A stretch of 64,000 nt of DNA from Hippopus hippopus (Eukaryota > Mollusca > Bivalvia > Cardiida > Cardiidae). This document shows, piece after piece, positions 21,566 through 32,820 of the stretch. The stretch covers positions 33,049,394 through 33,113,393 of the forward strand of contig OX328105.1 of the NCBI GenBank assembly GCA_946811185.2, written 5' to 3'. Below the pieces are notes generated by a model. It worked only from the letters and a program-made list of their open reading frames with translations. It did no database searches and was not told the DNA's origin. The position numbers were made by a program, and so were the translations under genes. Every line of letters starts with the position of its first letter. Positions within the stretch are counted from its first letter, which is position 1.

Positions 21566-22926
21566 CGAGGGTTGTCCCAAAATGCCGTAGAATTGTTTAG
21601 AAAGTAAGCCAAACAGAACGATACAGTCTTGAAACTCCACACGCAAATAACTGCAACTGTTGTACATACATTTACACACTTAAATGAATGTTAGCTTTCG
21701 CTGCGTATTACAGTGGAAAAATTTGTAACCCATGGTAAGGGTTTGCGGTCCATCAGAAAAATAATAATTAATTGGATTGAGATAGTTTTGTTTAATGCAA
21801 GAACTAACATAAATATTTCAATCAAATCCAGTCAAATATTATATAGACAAAATCGTCAAATTTTGGCGCGACATCGTATGACGATTCATAGAAATGACCT
21901 CAAATGTGACCGTTTTATGACGTTTTATAACAAAGCTACTGCGATCAGACTTTCGAAAATGGCGACGTCCAGCGACGTTACGGCACAGCGATCTGTCATC
22001 AAGTACTGTGTTAAGCGCAGTATGATACCCGGGCAAACCATTGAAGAAATGAATTCAACTAAACAGTACAATGCCATAAGTAGGAAGCTCATTTATAAAT
22101 GGCACCGACGTTATTCCACGGATTGGGAGGAGAGTGGTGTGAAAAAAGGCAAGCCAAAGGAGTTGAACAACAAGATTCTCTAAACTGTATCTGACGTAAT
22201 CAGAGGCGATCGACGACTCACATTGAGAGAAATTGCGGATATTATCGGAATAAGTAAATCGTCTGTCCAGCGCATACTTACTCTTGAACTGAAGATGTCA
22301 CGGGTTTGTTCCGGGTGAGTTCCTCGGCGCCTAACAGATGACGAAATGACACGTCGTGTAACGGACTCTAGTGCATTTCTACGGAGGCATAGTCGAGACA
22401 AGAACTTTCTTAACAAAATAATAACAATGGACGAAACCTGTATTCATTTCTACTAGCCGGAAGGGAAGCAGCAATCATCAGTGTGGAAAACAGCTCAGTC
22501 GCCACCTTTGCCTACTTTCCTATGTTGAAAAGCAGTCTACGATGCCGCAGATTTAATGATACTGAGGATATATTGCGTTATGTGAAAGCCTTTAACAGGT
22601 CTCTTAGTCGTCAGTGGTTTGAAAATGTGTTCAAGCTGTGGGTTAGGAGGCACGAAAAGTGTGTGCAACATGCAGGGAAGTACTTTGAAAAATTATGATT
22701 ACGCGACGTCGCAAGTGAGTGATGTCGTTAACGTTCAATGGGCAGCACGGCTATACCTGATGTTAGTAAATTGTAGACAATTCGCATATTATTTGACGAA
22801 ATGTGATGAAATGTCGGTGATATGTCTGGAAATAAATTTCCTATAGGGCGCCTACCAATTAAAATGAAAGTTTGCTTTATCTCATGTGATAAAATGCGAT
22901 TCTACGGCATTTTGGCACAACCCTCG
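21566..22926 (+). mobile_element. Mariner-like element with TIRs and TA duplication
   Basis: Terminal inverted repeats CGAGGGTTGTCCCAAAATGC and its complement (left 21566-21597, right about 22892-22926) match except for one C/G change in the first 28 bp and are flanked by TA on both sides (21564-21565 and 22927-22928), the mariner target. The 1361-bp length is typical of mariners. The transposase inside is dead (separate entry). Confidence 0.9.
21959..22698 (+). pseudogene. Mariner transposase, inactivated
   Basis: Would be a DDD-type mariner transposase that cuts and pastes the surrounding element. Seen in one frame from the ATG at 21959: QRSVIKYCVKRSMIPGQTI (first helix-turn-helix), LIYKWHRRYST, then LTLREIADIIGISKSSVQRI (second helix-turn-helix), VPRRLTDDEM and NKIITMDETCIHFY, holding the first catalytic Asp. 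In-frame stops lie at 22181-22183 (TAA), 22316-22318 (TGA, at the usual RWVP tryptophan) and 22454-22456 (TAG). After KTAQSPP, near 22500-22550, most of the catalytic domain, including the HDN block and third acidic residue, is deleted. The C-terminus reappears in another frame as WFENVFKLWVRRHEKCVQHA, then KYFEKL and a stop. Clearly non-functional. The stops are all single-base changes, suggesting gradual decay after one deletion. Confidence 0.88.
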
Positions 22927-22954
22927 TATATGACTCCATATCTTTTAACCCTTT

Positions 22955-23170
22955 ACCACATAATTTAGGGTTTTAACGACCCTAGAAAATAGGACTTTTG
23001 AAAACATTATAAGAGAAGAAAATGCTGGTAACCTGTATTTTCTTCTTTTCTGACAATGTTTTATACCCTTTCAAAGACAAATCCTGACATTTGGGCCATA
23101 TTTAACTTGTCGTCCGCAAATGCTTTCAATTTAAACAAGTTCCAAGTTTTGTCGTTAAGTAAAAAATTAA
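22955..23170. repeat. HP1 element, near complete
   Basis: Outer block AACCCTTTACCACATAATTT, hairpin arms AAAACATTATAAGAGAAGAA / TTCTTCTTTTCTGACAATGT around an eroded centre, then CTTTCAATTTAAACAAGTTC and TTTTGTCGTTAAGT, the mirror of the left outer block. It lies 28 bp beyond the mariner. Confidence 0.75.
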
Positions 23171-23394
23171 TCGTACAAGTCTATTTCACAAATATAATAG
23201 TTCGTAGGTTACGTATCGCAACCGCCTTTGCACGGAAGAATCAAGATCTTCCTGTATGTTTTCGCAGTATGATCGTGGTCTAGATTCTTCGCTAATTTTC
23301 TAAACCTACCAGCCTCTTTACCAGACGACTAAATTTTAAACTTTTTTATATTTAAAGCAACTGAGCCGACAAATCAAAGTCGGATCCGAAATAA

Positions 23395-23480
23395 TGGTAT
23401 TTATCTAAGAAAAGGTTTCTCCTTTCCCAACGGTGTTTTCAAAATGCAGTCTTACCATGCCAGGGTCTTTGAACCTCGGG
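23395..23480. repeat. HP1 right half
   Basis: TTTCTCCTTTCCCAACGGTG, TTTTCAAAATGC and AGGGTCTTTGAACCTCGG match the right arm and right flank. The left arm is lost. Confidence 0.5.
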
Positions 23481-24690
23481 TACGTTTTGAACAGTGTCAG
23501 TCCCTTTGATATGAATAAAATGATCCTAATAAATGGCTGACGCAGATGATTATTAATTCAGTTCAACGGAGTAAAGGGTGTCTAGACTGAGAACGTTTTC
23601 CCAAGTCAGTTCATCATTGTGCGACTATATTTGATTCCATGCATAACAAAGAGATATATTATCTAAGACTGGCTGACCGTCAATGTGCCCTCCTATTGTT
23701 GTGCAGCCAAAACTGTCTAAGTGACCATCCCATTTCTTAATCAAAACCCTGTATAAAGCGGCAAAGGTTTTAACAATTTTTTAAACTAAATCAAACTTCA
23801 AAAACATTTTATTACTAAATTTATTAAGGCACTCACTATGTTGAATACCAAAAAAATTATAAATCAATCCTTCAGGTATTTTATGATTCCGCAACAGAAT
23901 TTCTTGGTGGCTTGTGGGATGTACATGTATGATCAATAATACACAGCGATTTTGTATGGGGTCGTATTCAAATGAGTATAATGACATCATGTTTAATCTC
24001 AAACACCGATTGCAAAACGACCATCCCGTAACTAAACGCCAGAACTGCACCAATTCAATGACAATGAATATAGCTGTCCAGTTTCTTTATAAATTATTTG
24101 TAGACGTGTTTTCAAAAAAGAAATAATTATCCGGGAAAAAAAACTCACAGGCCCCATTCATTCCAAAATTAAAATTAATTAGAAAAAAAATAACTTGTAT
24201 AGTCAAAGTACCTGCATTAACTCTTTACGAACCAGTAAGTGGATCCGAAGCGATAAGAAACCTTCGACCTTGGTTACTGTTGCTATACACTCCCATGCTC
24301 CCGCGGTATATACATATACAGTATAGCAAAAAGAAAACCTAGATTGTTCTGTCATGCCGATAAAATATTTGAAAAAAATATTCCTGTCGTATACGCCTGC
24401 CTATGATAAAGACTCAGTAAGATTTTTCAACAGAGGATAGAAAAAATTTACACGAGGATAATGTTCATAAAGGGCGAATTTCGGAGGCTAAGGACAATGA
24501 AATGTAAATGTACTTGTTTATGCAAAGTTCTTGATTTCAATGAGAAAGAATGAAACACCTCACAAAGTTCTGTTTTGCGTAAAAGTAGTTGAGTCATGGA
24601 CGCTTATTGTTCTTACATGGGTAATTAAGTCGTTTCAATATATGAGTAGAATAAAAAATAATGCAATTGTGTTTTATCTTGAGGTCTAAA
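23481..24690. other. Nothing recognised
   Basis: Short AT-rich frames only (for example 23781-24053 and 23914-24126), overlapping on opposite strands with no motif. No RNA or promoter supported. Confidence 0.4.
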
Positions 24691-25190
24691 GGATAATGAT
24701 CTGCTTCGGTGTATGATCGAAATTTCTTTCAACGAGTGAAAAGCAAAAGCTTTATTTTCACGAGTAGCGAAGCCACGAATGCAAATATGGCCTTTGCTTT
24801 TCACGAGATGAAAGAAATTTCGATCATACACTGAAACAAGCAATTATCATACTTCTTTTGTACTTTTCACTGTAACTTTTCTTTTCGTGTCTAATTTTTG
24901 CTCATTTTGAAAAATATGTGCGTTTTTCAAGTGAAAAAGATCTATTCAATCTAGTCGGATATGCGCTAGCTGTAATAGCGACGTCATGATTGATGTTGAC
25001 TACGTAGTAAAACGTTGCTTTCACCCCCTTCAATTTCATTCATGTACTAGATCTATAAATATCCCTGGTATGTCAAAAATAAGTTATAACATTCACCGGT
25101 GAATGGTAACATTCACCGGGGAATTATAGGGATATAATTCACTGTTGGATTTCTATAAACTACTGAAAAGCATAAAAGAAAATTCTTTAT
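24691..25190 (+). repeat. REP-A copy, uninterrupted
   Basis: Starts GGATAATGATCTGCTTCGGT and has an inverted pair GATCGAAATTTCTTTCA / TGAAAGAAATTTCGATC at about 24717-24830. It then runs GATCTATTCAATCTAGTCGG, ATATGCGCTAGCTGTAATAG, GACGTCATGATTGATGTTGA, and ends with two ATTCACCGG blocks and CTACTGAAAAGCATAAAAGA. It is the empty-site reference for the satellite-like insertion at 43.4 kb. Confidence 0.8.
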
Positions 25191-25405
25191 TTCACCTAAA
25201 ACATAAAACAGATATGGAATTCAAGTCGATGTTGGGTGTGACCTCCATGTGCAGCAACGCCTGCACGAGATCTGGCGTTGCTCTTCGAATCTGCTGAAAT
25301 ATTGAGACGTAAAGTCACTCTCTCATATCATGTCAGAAGAAACAAGTGACTGGGTTTCCTTATTTTTGGTGCTACGTATATTAGTGCAACTCACCGCGGT
25401 TTTGT
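25191..25405. other. Nothing recognised
   Basis: Short unique-looking stretch. Confidence 0.35.
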
Positions 25406-25600
25406 ACACACTGTAGATTAAGATCAGACTGCACAGAACGTGCAGTCTGATTTATGATCTACACTGTCCGACACGGTGAGATTTTCTGGCAAAAAAGGAC
25501 TTTGAACACGCAATATTTCGGGTGTTACAGTTGGCTTACAACTTTCATTCACTATCTGTAGCGTTTTAATGGTTAGTGTTGTTGTCAGTAGATGTAGTTT
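25406..25600. repeat. HP3 hairpin with tail
   Basis: Arms ACACTGTAGATTAAGATCAG / ACTGCAC and GTGCAGTCTGATTTATGATC / TACACTGTCC around AGAAC (25406-25469). The tail GACTTTGAACACGCAATATT, TTGGCTTACAACTTTCATT also follows HP3 at 48.2 and 49.7 kb, so the element is longer than the hairpin. Confidence 0.8.
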
Positions 25601-25997
25601 TCTATAACATACTGAGATAACGGGAAGTCGGGTGTGATGAGCGAGGTAATTTGGTTTGCAGTCAAACTATGACACAGCCCACCCCCTGCAGGCTAGTGAA
25701 TTGATTTTGAGGCAGATTATTTTTGAAAACACTTATTCTCTATAATTTCATTAAAAATACACGAAACTTAAGGGTAAGGTAAATGAAATATTTTAGAAAG
25801 TAGCCTGTCAAACACATGGATATTCGCCTCTTTTGTTTACTCGACAGTAAGATATGTATTGTATAATAGAAAATGCAGTGTTGAAGCGTCAGTGCAGCCA
25901 AAACGCGAATTTATCGGGATTACAGATAGTTTACAGTTTAAATTTGTACATTTGAGGTATCAATATATTTTATCCTTTTTCTTTTTTTTCAAATAAT
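25601..25997. other. Nothing recognised
   Basis: No supported feature. Confidence 0.35.
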
Positions 25998-26115
25998 TGA
26001 CTGACCAACCGACCGATTGACCGATCAGTTGTCTGTCGGTCATCGGTTGGTCGGTCGAGCGAGTGACCGACCGACCGATTTGATTGATTGGCTGATTTGA
26101 GGATTGATGGATGGG
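25998..26115. repeat. GACC/GGTC tetranucleotide repeat forming a hairpin
   Basis: GACTGACCAACCGACCGATT is opposed by CATCGGTTGGTCGGTCG, followed by more GACC and GATT units. The two strand-reversed halves can pair. A polar low-complexity frame on the minus strand is an artefact of this repeat. Confidence 0.75.
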
Positions 26116-26519
26116 TTTTTCTAATGACGCACCAGTCCTAGCATGACGGAATTCCACATTTTGAAAAAGTCTCAAGCTTTCTGGGTCATAAACTAATCAA
26201 TTCCAAATATCACGAGCTCCGATTATCGTGACTGTGCTGACCTCTAACGATAATCTGTCAGTCGTTTTATCTATTACGCAAGGTTGATAGTTATTCCTTG
26301 TTATCTTTGGAAGACAAAATTGGACAGAAATGAAAACTATACCTCTTGATAGATGAAAAAACGCAAACCAATTACTAGAGTCAATATTGGAAAGACGTTA
26401 ACGACATATCTGAACAGACGAAATAATGTTATCTTCGCAAAACAGATTTTTTTTTATAGAATACAAAAGAGGCCGTTATCTCAAACTATTCTTACGGATA
26501 CATGTACTCGTTTTTCGCC
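26116..26519. other. Nothing recognised
   Basis: No supported feature. Confidence 0.35.
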
Positions 26520-26880
26520 AGTTTTCAGCCAGTTTTTTTACCTATTTCATCCTTATTTTATGAAATTATAATCATTCTTGTGTGTTCATGCCAAGCGTTG
26601 CCCCGGACGGCTGCAAGATTGCACAGATTACGACGGATAGAAAATGCCTTTCATGCTCTGGAGGCCTTCGAAGCTACCGTTGTTGCCGTTTCCTGTTTTA
26701 AATGAGGACAAATCCCTTAAAGACGATCGCTACAGTTTCACCGTTTTTTGAAAACATTCAGAATTTCATGAAACTTTGTTTGGTGATAGTTTATTACCTG
26801 ATCTACAAAAATAGGAGATAAAAAGAGGGGGTCACCAGCTTTGGGAAAATTCTATGAATGTTTCTTTTAGTACACCCTGC
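26520..26880 (+). repeat. REP-X joined to REP-Y
   Basis: REP-X (to about 26715) matches 13507-13708; REP-Y (26722-26860) matches 14333-14512 in reverse. In REP-X the frame holding ARLHRLRRIENAFHALEAF is open here, and the 13.5-kb copy keeps RIDNAFHALEAF, so a coding origin is possible but not recognised. Confidence 0.65.
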
Positions 26881-27429
26881 ATTGCGGCAGCTCAGGATGA
26901 AATTTCACCTATGAAAACTAAGTCTATGTATATTTTTTTAAATGACAACAATTATAAGCAAATTTTAAGTCATTGTATTGGTGAAACATCAAATTTAGTG
27001 AAAAAAATAATTTAGAGTATACTGAGTATCAATCTTTAAAAAAAAAAAAACCTTAACTTATGGCTAAAACACCTTTATTTCGGAAAAAACCAAGAAAACC
27101 AAAGAGTATCTTTTAAAGTTATTTTTTAAAATGTTCTAACATTCAGATTTTTCTTATTTTTTCTATAAATAATATTCAGGTACTACACTAAAAAGGCTTA
27201 AAACAAATAGGTCACCAGCTTTACTTTTTTCAGAAAATACATTTTAAGTTTGTGGGTTGGGCACTGACTAATGAGTAAATGTAATGTTTGTCAAAGACAA
27301 AGACATTATATGAAGTAAATTATCTCAATTTTTTCAATAATACAACGATATTTATAAGAATCAAGTTTGTTGGTCATAATAAACCAATTCATAGCATATA
27401 AATGTAATGCTGATGTTAGCATTCAACCC
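26881..27429. other. Nothing recognised
   Basis: AT-rich. GGTCACCAGCTTTAC (27211) echoes REP-Y's GGTCACCAGCTTTGG but is too short to call. Confidence 0.35.
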
Positions 27430-27895
27430 ATTTCCAAACGACTAATTTTAGACTCTTCTAAATTTGACGCGTTTGCAGACGCTAAACCAAAACCTGGTAT
27501 TCACGTATCACAGTTCTTTGATAGGTCAGAAATCATTGTGAGAAAAGGAGAAATCAATCATTAGGGGTAATTTCTCCTTTTGACATCAATGTTTTCATCA
27601 ATGTTGTCTGCTGCACTCATCAAGCTAAGGGATAAAGAGTTATGTACAGCCCCTCGTTTTCTGCAAGTCTTTACCAAGTGAGATAATTTTGGACTAGACC
27701 AAACTGAAAGCACCTGCATCTGAAATATGTTTTAGCTCGACTATAAGTCTGCCAGATAGAGCGCTAGTAGTAGCATCTGTGTCCATATTTCCGTTGTTAG
27801 GTGACGTAGTTAGGTGATTCATTTTGACTTTCAGTCCGATCTTTTGAAAGCGTAATTTTGGATTCTTGCCTCGCATATAATTATTTGTCTTCATT
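27430..27895. repeat. HP1 hairpin plus linked dispersed block
   Basis: The hairpin GAGAAAAGGAGAAATCAATC / GGGTAATTTCTCCTTTTGAC lies at 27540-27582 in HP1 flanks (TTTGCAGACGCTAAACC). Positions 27717-27845 are the reverse complement of 12800-12905 (TCTGCCAGATAGAGCGCTAG). Both HP1 loci carry the same neighbour a few hundred bp away, hinting at a longer parent element. Confidence 0.6.
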
Positions 27896-28899
27896 CAAAT
27901 ACTTTTTACTTCATTTTGCTAACATGAAACGACCCGTTTTAGTTCCTGGTTTATCCATTCTGCAGACATTGACAGTTGTGGCAAGATCAATTGTGTTAGG
28001 TGCTTACCGTTTTTCGAGTAAAAGGTGAGCGTGATAGTTACACGAAGCGTGAAAATGGAAACTGTCGCGAACGTCGTTAAGTTTCTTTATTCTGTACACT
28101 ATATGTATCGATTATTTACCTATGTTTACACACCTGACCAATATCTGAACCATTACACACAATAAAGTTTCAACTGCGTTTCTTTTTTTCTCTATGGCTG
28201 AAGAGATGTATATTTAATACACTAGAACTTGTTTTAATGGTCCCGAGTAACGAGCAGCCATCCGTTCCATTCAGTTATCATATGGAGTTTCTAAATCTGT
28301 TTTTTTTTTTTTTTTTTAATTTAGATTTAAAAGCCATTCGTCTTAGGAGGCCACAGCTGTTGTTGTTGTTTTTTGTCTACTGACTGTTTAAGACGGGTTT
28401 GACTGCATTGTTTTATTTCTAAACATGTGATTAGGTGAGATAGAAAATCTCAACTAATTACTTGACAACTTTTACTCAGATTTAGAATTTAATTTACGAT
28501 GGTTGTTGAAATCGTTTTAATAGGCTCTTGAATGTCTTTACCATAAACGATAACAGAACGAACATCTATATATTCTGAATGGATGTTAGCTCATTTCTGG
28601 TCAGTATGTATTCGGACCTATTATTCAATTGCTTAAAACCAGTCTAAAATTCAGAATTTAAAGACAAGTAATTTTAGTGGCTGAGATGTTCCGTTTAAGC
28701 TAATCAAATTGCTAGTCTCGGAATTCGTAGTTAGAATTGACTTTACAATGGTTGATCTAAACGTTCCCGACTTTCTTCTCATCTGAATACCCCGAGTGTA
28801 CAAGATAGCTCGGTAGTGTTTGATTGAAATGATTAAATGCTGCTTTATGCAGCTTTCAACATTATTTTAGTCATATCACAGCTATAACACGCATATTCA
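27896..28899. other. Mostly unrecognised; mariner-adjacent fragment at 28113-28165
   Basis: TATGTTTACACACCTGACCA then ATATCTGAACCATTACACAC matches the sequence joined to the mariner fragment at 13755-13795, so a further remnant of that element lies here. Poly-T at about 28301-28318. No gene. Confidence 0.45.
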
Positions 28900-29045
28900 T
28901 GTATGTCCTGGGTTTCACCAGTAGTAAGCTAGGGCTATGAACAGACTTGCCACGAAAATCCAAGTGCTTCCAATGAGACTCGAACCCGGAGCTTCCAGAT
29001 TACGAATCGTATTCGTAATTACTGAGCCACGCAGGACCCCTCCAT
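28900..29045 (-). mobile_element. tRNA-headed SINE remnant
   Basis: The minus-strand head CCTGCGTGGCTCAGTAATTA (A box) and CTCCGGGTTCGAGTCTCATT (B box) is followed by a short body. CCTGGGTTTCACCAGTAGTA (28908-28927) may be its 3' domain. Confidence 0.55.
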
Positions 29046-29124
29046 CACTGCCGTAAAATTCATATTTAAGTCTATCAAATACATGTGTAACCAAGTTACA
29101 TAAAGAAAAAACTTCTTAGCGACA

Positions 29125-29378
29125 CTCGATAATGCCTCTCCTTGATGCATTATACCAAGCAAGTCATTACATGATCATGAATCCATAAAAGCCATTTTGT
29201 CTAACATTCGGCTAAATTCTGAGGTAGATTGCTCCCTCGACATGCAGAGAATTTACTAAAAGCAAAAAGTTTCGATCAATGTCAGCCTGCGCGGACTGCA
29301 CAAGCTGACCTGAGTCCATCATTTTTTCAGATGCATTTAAACCATACCCGTTTTTTTCAGAGTGCTTGGCTCATTTTA
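29125..29378 (+). mobile_element. HP2a element
   Basis: TTGATGCATTATACCAAGCA, ATCATGAATCCATAAAAGCC, the core CAGCCTGCGCGGACTGCACA with AGCTGACC, then TTTCAGATGCATTTAAACC and AGAGTGCTTGGCTC. Slightly shortened at the left end. Confidence 0.75.
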
Positions 29379-29443
29379 AGTAGAACCAAAAGGGTCGCTA
29401 ACTTACCTGACAAGAAAGTACAATGTCTTTACTCACCAGAAAT

Positions 29444-29610
29444 AATTAAGAACATCCTTATTCTCGAGAATTTTTTAAATTTAAAAGTAACACAACTTCT
29501 GATTGGCTAAACCAAATGGTTTAGCCAATCAGAAATTGTGTTTCTTTCGAAATCTAGAATTGAAATTAGAGTGGAATTAAGAATGGTTGGTGAATACAGA
29601 ACTAGGTTTT
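29444..29610. repeat. HP4 hairpin repeat
   Basis: ACACAACTTCTGATTGGCTA / AACCA faces TGGTTTAGCCAATCAGAAAT, giving a near-perfect hairpin centred at about 29518. Flanks TTAAGAACATCCTTATTCTC and TTAAGAATGGTTGGTGAATA are also complementary. Confidence 0.8.
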
Positions 29611-30555
29611 GTTAAGTCTGATCTCAATTCACATTGTACACAAAACGGATGATGTTCTTAAAAGCTCTCAAAGGATTACGAGTGTAGGCACGTATCATGA
29701 GAAACGTCTCTCACGAGGACAAAACAAAATTTTCATTCAAGCAGAAAATACAGTTGATGATAATCCAAAATCAAGGTTCAGCGAATACCAGAGAAAGTGA
29801 CCCCCGAGACTTTATGTTCACAAGAAATAGGGCTGTCGAAGTCTTCGTCGAAGATTTATCTTGTTTTCCTAAAATCAGTCTAATTTAAGTCAACTTCCTA
29901 CTCGTTTCGCATGGGTATGACGACAGCTTATTTACGGTCACTTAGCTAGCTGTCGGATTACCTCGGCTAATTTCATGTATCAAGACATCTAATTTAGGCC
30001 ACCAGACTATTTTTAACGGCAAAGAAAACATCAAAAACAGGCACGGCGGAGGTATTCAACTTGTCACAACTCGGCCGACTTCGTAACTGTATCTAACCTC
30101 GTCCGAATCTAGGAGTATTCGATAAACGACGTGTTACATTGACGTACGCCTTACATTTCTTCGCAAAAAATAAACCGCTTGACTGCTCGTGAAATGATAT
30201 GACTCCACGAAAAAAGGTGCACGAGTAAACTCATTTCCGCAGTTTTGAATTAATTTTTAGTCTGATTCATCAATTTCGTTGGCACTTTTAAACTAATATA
30301 TGTTCGTGCGTTAGGTCTACTTTGTCGATAATTTGTTGTTGAACACATGTGTTACGGAGGGCGAGGGAGAATTGCCTTTTCTGAAGTTGACCCCCTATTT
30401 CCCATAATTCATGAATACACGAATCCATCACATTACAAAATGAGCTTGAACTGCATTGCGTTTGCTTTTTATACAACAAGGGTCCTATTGCCCTAATTGT
30501 ATACATGTATATGTGCGGCCTGCTGGCAAATAGGATTTAAAGGTATTTCCGTGAT
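29611..30555. other. Nothing recognised
   Basis: An HP3-like word (AAGTCTGATCTCAATTCAC) at about 29614. No coding or RNA feature is convincing despite several 60-75 codon frames. Confidence 0.4.
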
Positions 30556-30824
30556 ATATGGCTTGCAACACGCGAAAAGGGGCATTCGAACATTTGTGTA
30601 AAGTGTCGTCTCGGATCAGCCTGCGCAGTCCTCGCAGGCTAACCCGAGACGGCACTTTACGACTACATTAGATTTTGTGCTACAGTAGACTTGCGCATAA
30701 CAGAAAATTACATAAAAACGGAAAGTGTCGTTTCGGATTAGCCTGGGCGGACTGCGCAGGCTGATCCGAGACGACACTTTACGCAAATGTGCGAATTCCC
30801 CTTTTCACGTGTTACAGACCATAT
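30556..30824 (+). mobile_element. HP2b element (269 bp)
   Basis: Outer ends ATATGGCTTGCAACACGCGA and TCACGTGTTACAGACCATAT are inverted repeats. Inside, two GC-rich hairpins (GTGTCGTCTCGGATCAGCCT... and ...CTGATCCGAGACGACAC) flank a spacer with CAGAAAATTACATAAAAACG. The 35.25-kb copy has the same parts in the opposite orientation. Confidence 0.85.
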
Positions 30825-30859
30825 CATACCAAGAAGACTTCAAATAAATGGGGTTCCAT

Positions 30860-31016
30860 CAGTCTGATAATTGAATGGTCCTTGGAAATGCATTAGAAAT
30901 TTATGAATAGCAAAAATTTTCGACCGATATCAGCCTGCGCGGAATCCGCAAACTATCATGGTCGATACTTTTTGCAGATGCATTTAGCCCCCTTTTCATA
31001 GAAAATGACTCATGTT
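30860..31016 (+). mobile_element. HP2a, 3' half
   Basis: TTTCGACCGATATCAGCCTG, GTCGATACTTTTTGCAGATG and CATTTAGCCCCCTTTTCAT match the HP2a right half. One arm of the core is damaged. Confidence 0.65.
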
Positions 31017-31689
31017 TGTATTACCAGGGTGAGAATAAAAGATGTGTTCTGTTTTGTTGTGTTAGATTTTTTTCAGCCTGTTTCCTGTCTTTCATAACTC
31101 AATATCAGCAGTACAGACCCAAGAAACGAAAAAGTAGTGCTGTGGCCGTGATATACATGTATTGTATACTTGATATGTTTGGGTGATATAATGTATACTT
31201 GTTATATCTTTGTGAAAATACGAAATGTGTAATGTTCTGATTATAAAGCACTAGAAATTGCAACAATCGTTCTTTTGCAACCTACTTACTGATCGTTTAC
31301 CCGGGGAGTAAACTCGATCTCGGGGGAGCCTTGGTTTTTTTTTTTCATGTCAGTAATTTAACTATCTTTTTCTGCATTGGTGATTACAAATTATGCACCT
31401 CGGAACAAATCAAGACTTCAATAAAAGCGGCGACGATTCTCCAACGTTCGCGTGCGCACGCAACGTAACCATGCAAGTCTCAATCATGTTTTAAACATTA
31501 CGCAGTAAACATCACACTTTGCATGTGACGACCATTGTTGCTTCCCAGTGATAATTAAAGCATTGTACTTTAAATCATTTTTATTTCCCCCTTTTTTAGA
31601 TTCATTACTCTGGAAATTGCATGATTTCAAAGAAGTTGTATAAATTTCAATAAATTAATATGAGAATGAAAAATGAGAACCTAGTTCAT
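31017..31689. other. Nothing recognised
   Basis: Unique-looking. CGCGTGCGCACGCAACG near 31450 contains one GTGCGCAC palindrome like the 43.5-kb array units, but alone. Confidence 0.35.
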
Positions 31690-31870
31690 CCTTAATCCCC
31701 TTTACCAAACAATCGCGTGTTCGAACTTCCCTGGGAAATAAAGCTTTCGAAAGCATTGTAGGAAAAGGAGAAAGTGCTGGTCACCTTTTCATAGACTATT
31801 GCCTGTCGATATTTCAGCAACATTCAACTCGCCATCTTCAAGTTCTTTCAATTTGAAAAAAAAAAATGTT
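31690..31870. repeat. HP1 remnant
   Basis: CCTTTACCAAACAATCGCGT, AAAGCATTGTAGGAAAAGG and AGAAAGTGCTGGTCACC are the left half; the right arm is absent. Confidence 0.6.
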
Positions 31871-32299
31871 TTCTTCGTTTAGTACAGAGTTACACTAGTT
31901 ACACAATCTGGTGTATGTATTGGGCGTATTTTTACGCGATTGTCAAAAGTATCGTCTGAGTGTTTTTACGCGACTTTCAACAGTGTCATATCACGACGAC
32001 AGCTCACTTACTCGTAACGTGTCTCGGTTTCATGAGTGTTTGGCTGCGGCTCTGCATTGCACCATGTGGACCTATATGCATTACATGTCCTTGGATCTGT
32101 TACTGCTGTTTAAACATGCAAATTTGATTTATATAGCAGTCTAAGGAAGAAAATCGAAACCAAAAGAATGTTAACTCTTTAGCAGAGGGTAAAAAATCTA
32201 GTTTCGTCCATGTCGGTTCAATAAAAAAGATTGAATTCCATTATTAAGATAGCAAAATATTTGAAGCATCTATATTCGAAGCTCAAATAATGGAATCTA
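31871..32299. other. Nothing recognised
   Basis: A 77-codon frame at 31911-32144 shows no motif. Confidence 0.35.
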
Positions 32300-32400
32300 T
32301 CTTTTAAAGGGTAGAAAGGGTAGGAGAAAAACACTGGTTACCCCATTTTCTCCTTTCGAAGAATTTTCCAAAATCTCCTTTCCTCGTGTTCTTTTTTAAG
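32300..32400. repeat. HP1 hairpin, imperfect
   Basis: GGGTAGGAGAAAAACACTGG / TTACCCCATTTTCTCCTTTC: the centre is CACTGGTTACCCCA, with partial dyad. Confidence 0.55.
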
Positions 32401-32633
32401 CGGAAATGGTCGGTAATTTCGGGAGTAGATTAAGCCAGGTTTCAGCCCAGTGCTATTACGATAATCAACCGGGAAAAATATGACGCACTGCCGCCAACTG
32501 TGTCCTTCCGCTATGGAAAGTAGATCTAACGCCATTCACAAAATATCCAAAAAGAGTAATCTCTGTTTTTTAACCAGAGTTGAATGTTGTCTAAAGTTAA
32601 GTGACTTCAGAGTCCGTATTAATCAACCATTGT
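32401..32633. other. Nothing recognised
   Basis: No supported feature. Confidence 0.35.
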
Positions 32634-32820
32634 TAAGAACGTTCTTATTGTTATTCTCTAGAATGTTCAAAACTTTTAAAGTAACACAACTTCTGATTAG
32701 CTAAACCAAATGGTTTAGCCAATCAGAAGTTGTGTTACTTTCAAGTTTAGAAAATCTTGGAGAGTAAGACCGAGATTTTTTTTTTTAATACAGACCCAGG
32801 AGTCACACTCATCAACCATT
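32634..32820. repeat. HP4 hairpin repeat
   Basis: GTAACACAACTTCTGATTAG / CTAAACCA and TGGTTTAGCCAATCAGAAGT / TGTGTTACTTTC form a 30-bp-plus stem centred at about 32708. The outer flanks (AACCATTGTTAAGAACG / CAACCATTCTTAAAG) are complementary too. Confidence 0.85.

Noticed and set aside
25960..26175. Polar repetitive protein on the minus strand
   Set aside because: Produced by a GACC/GATT microsatellite.
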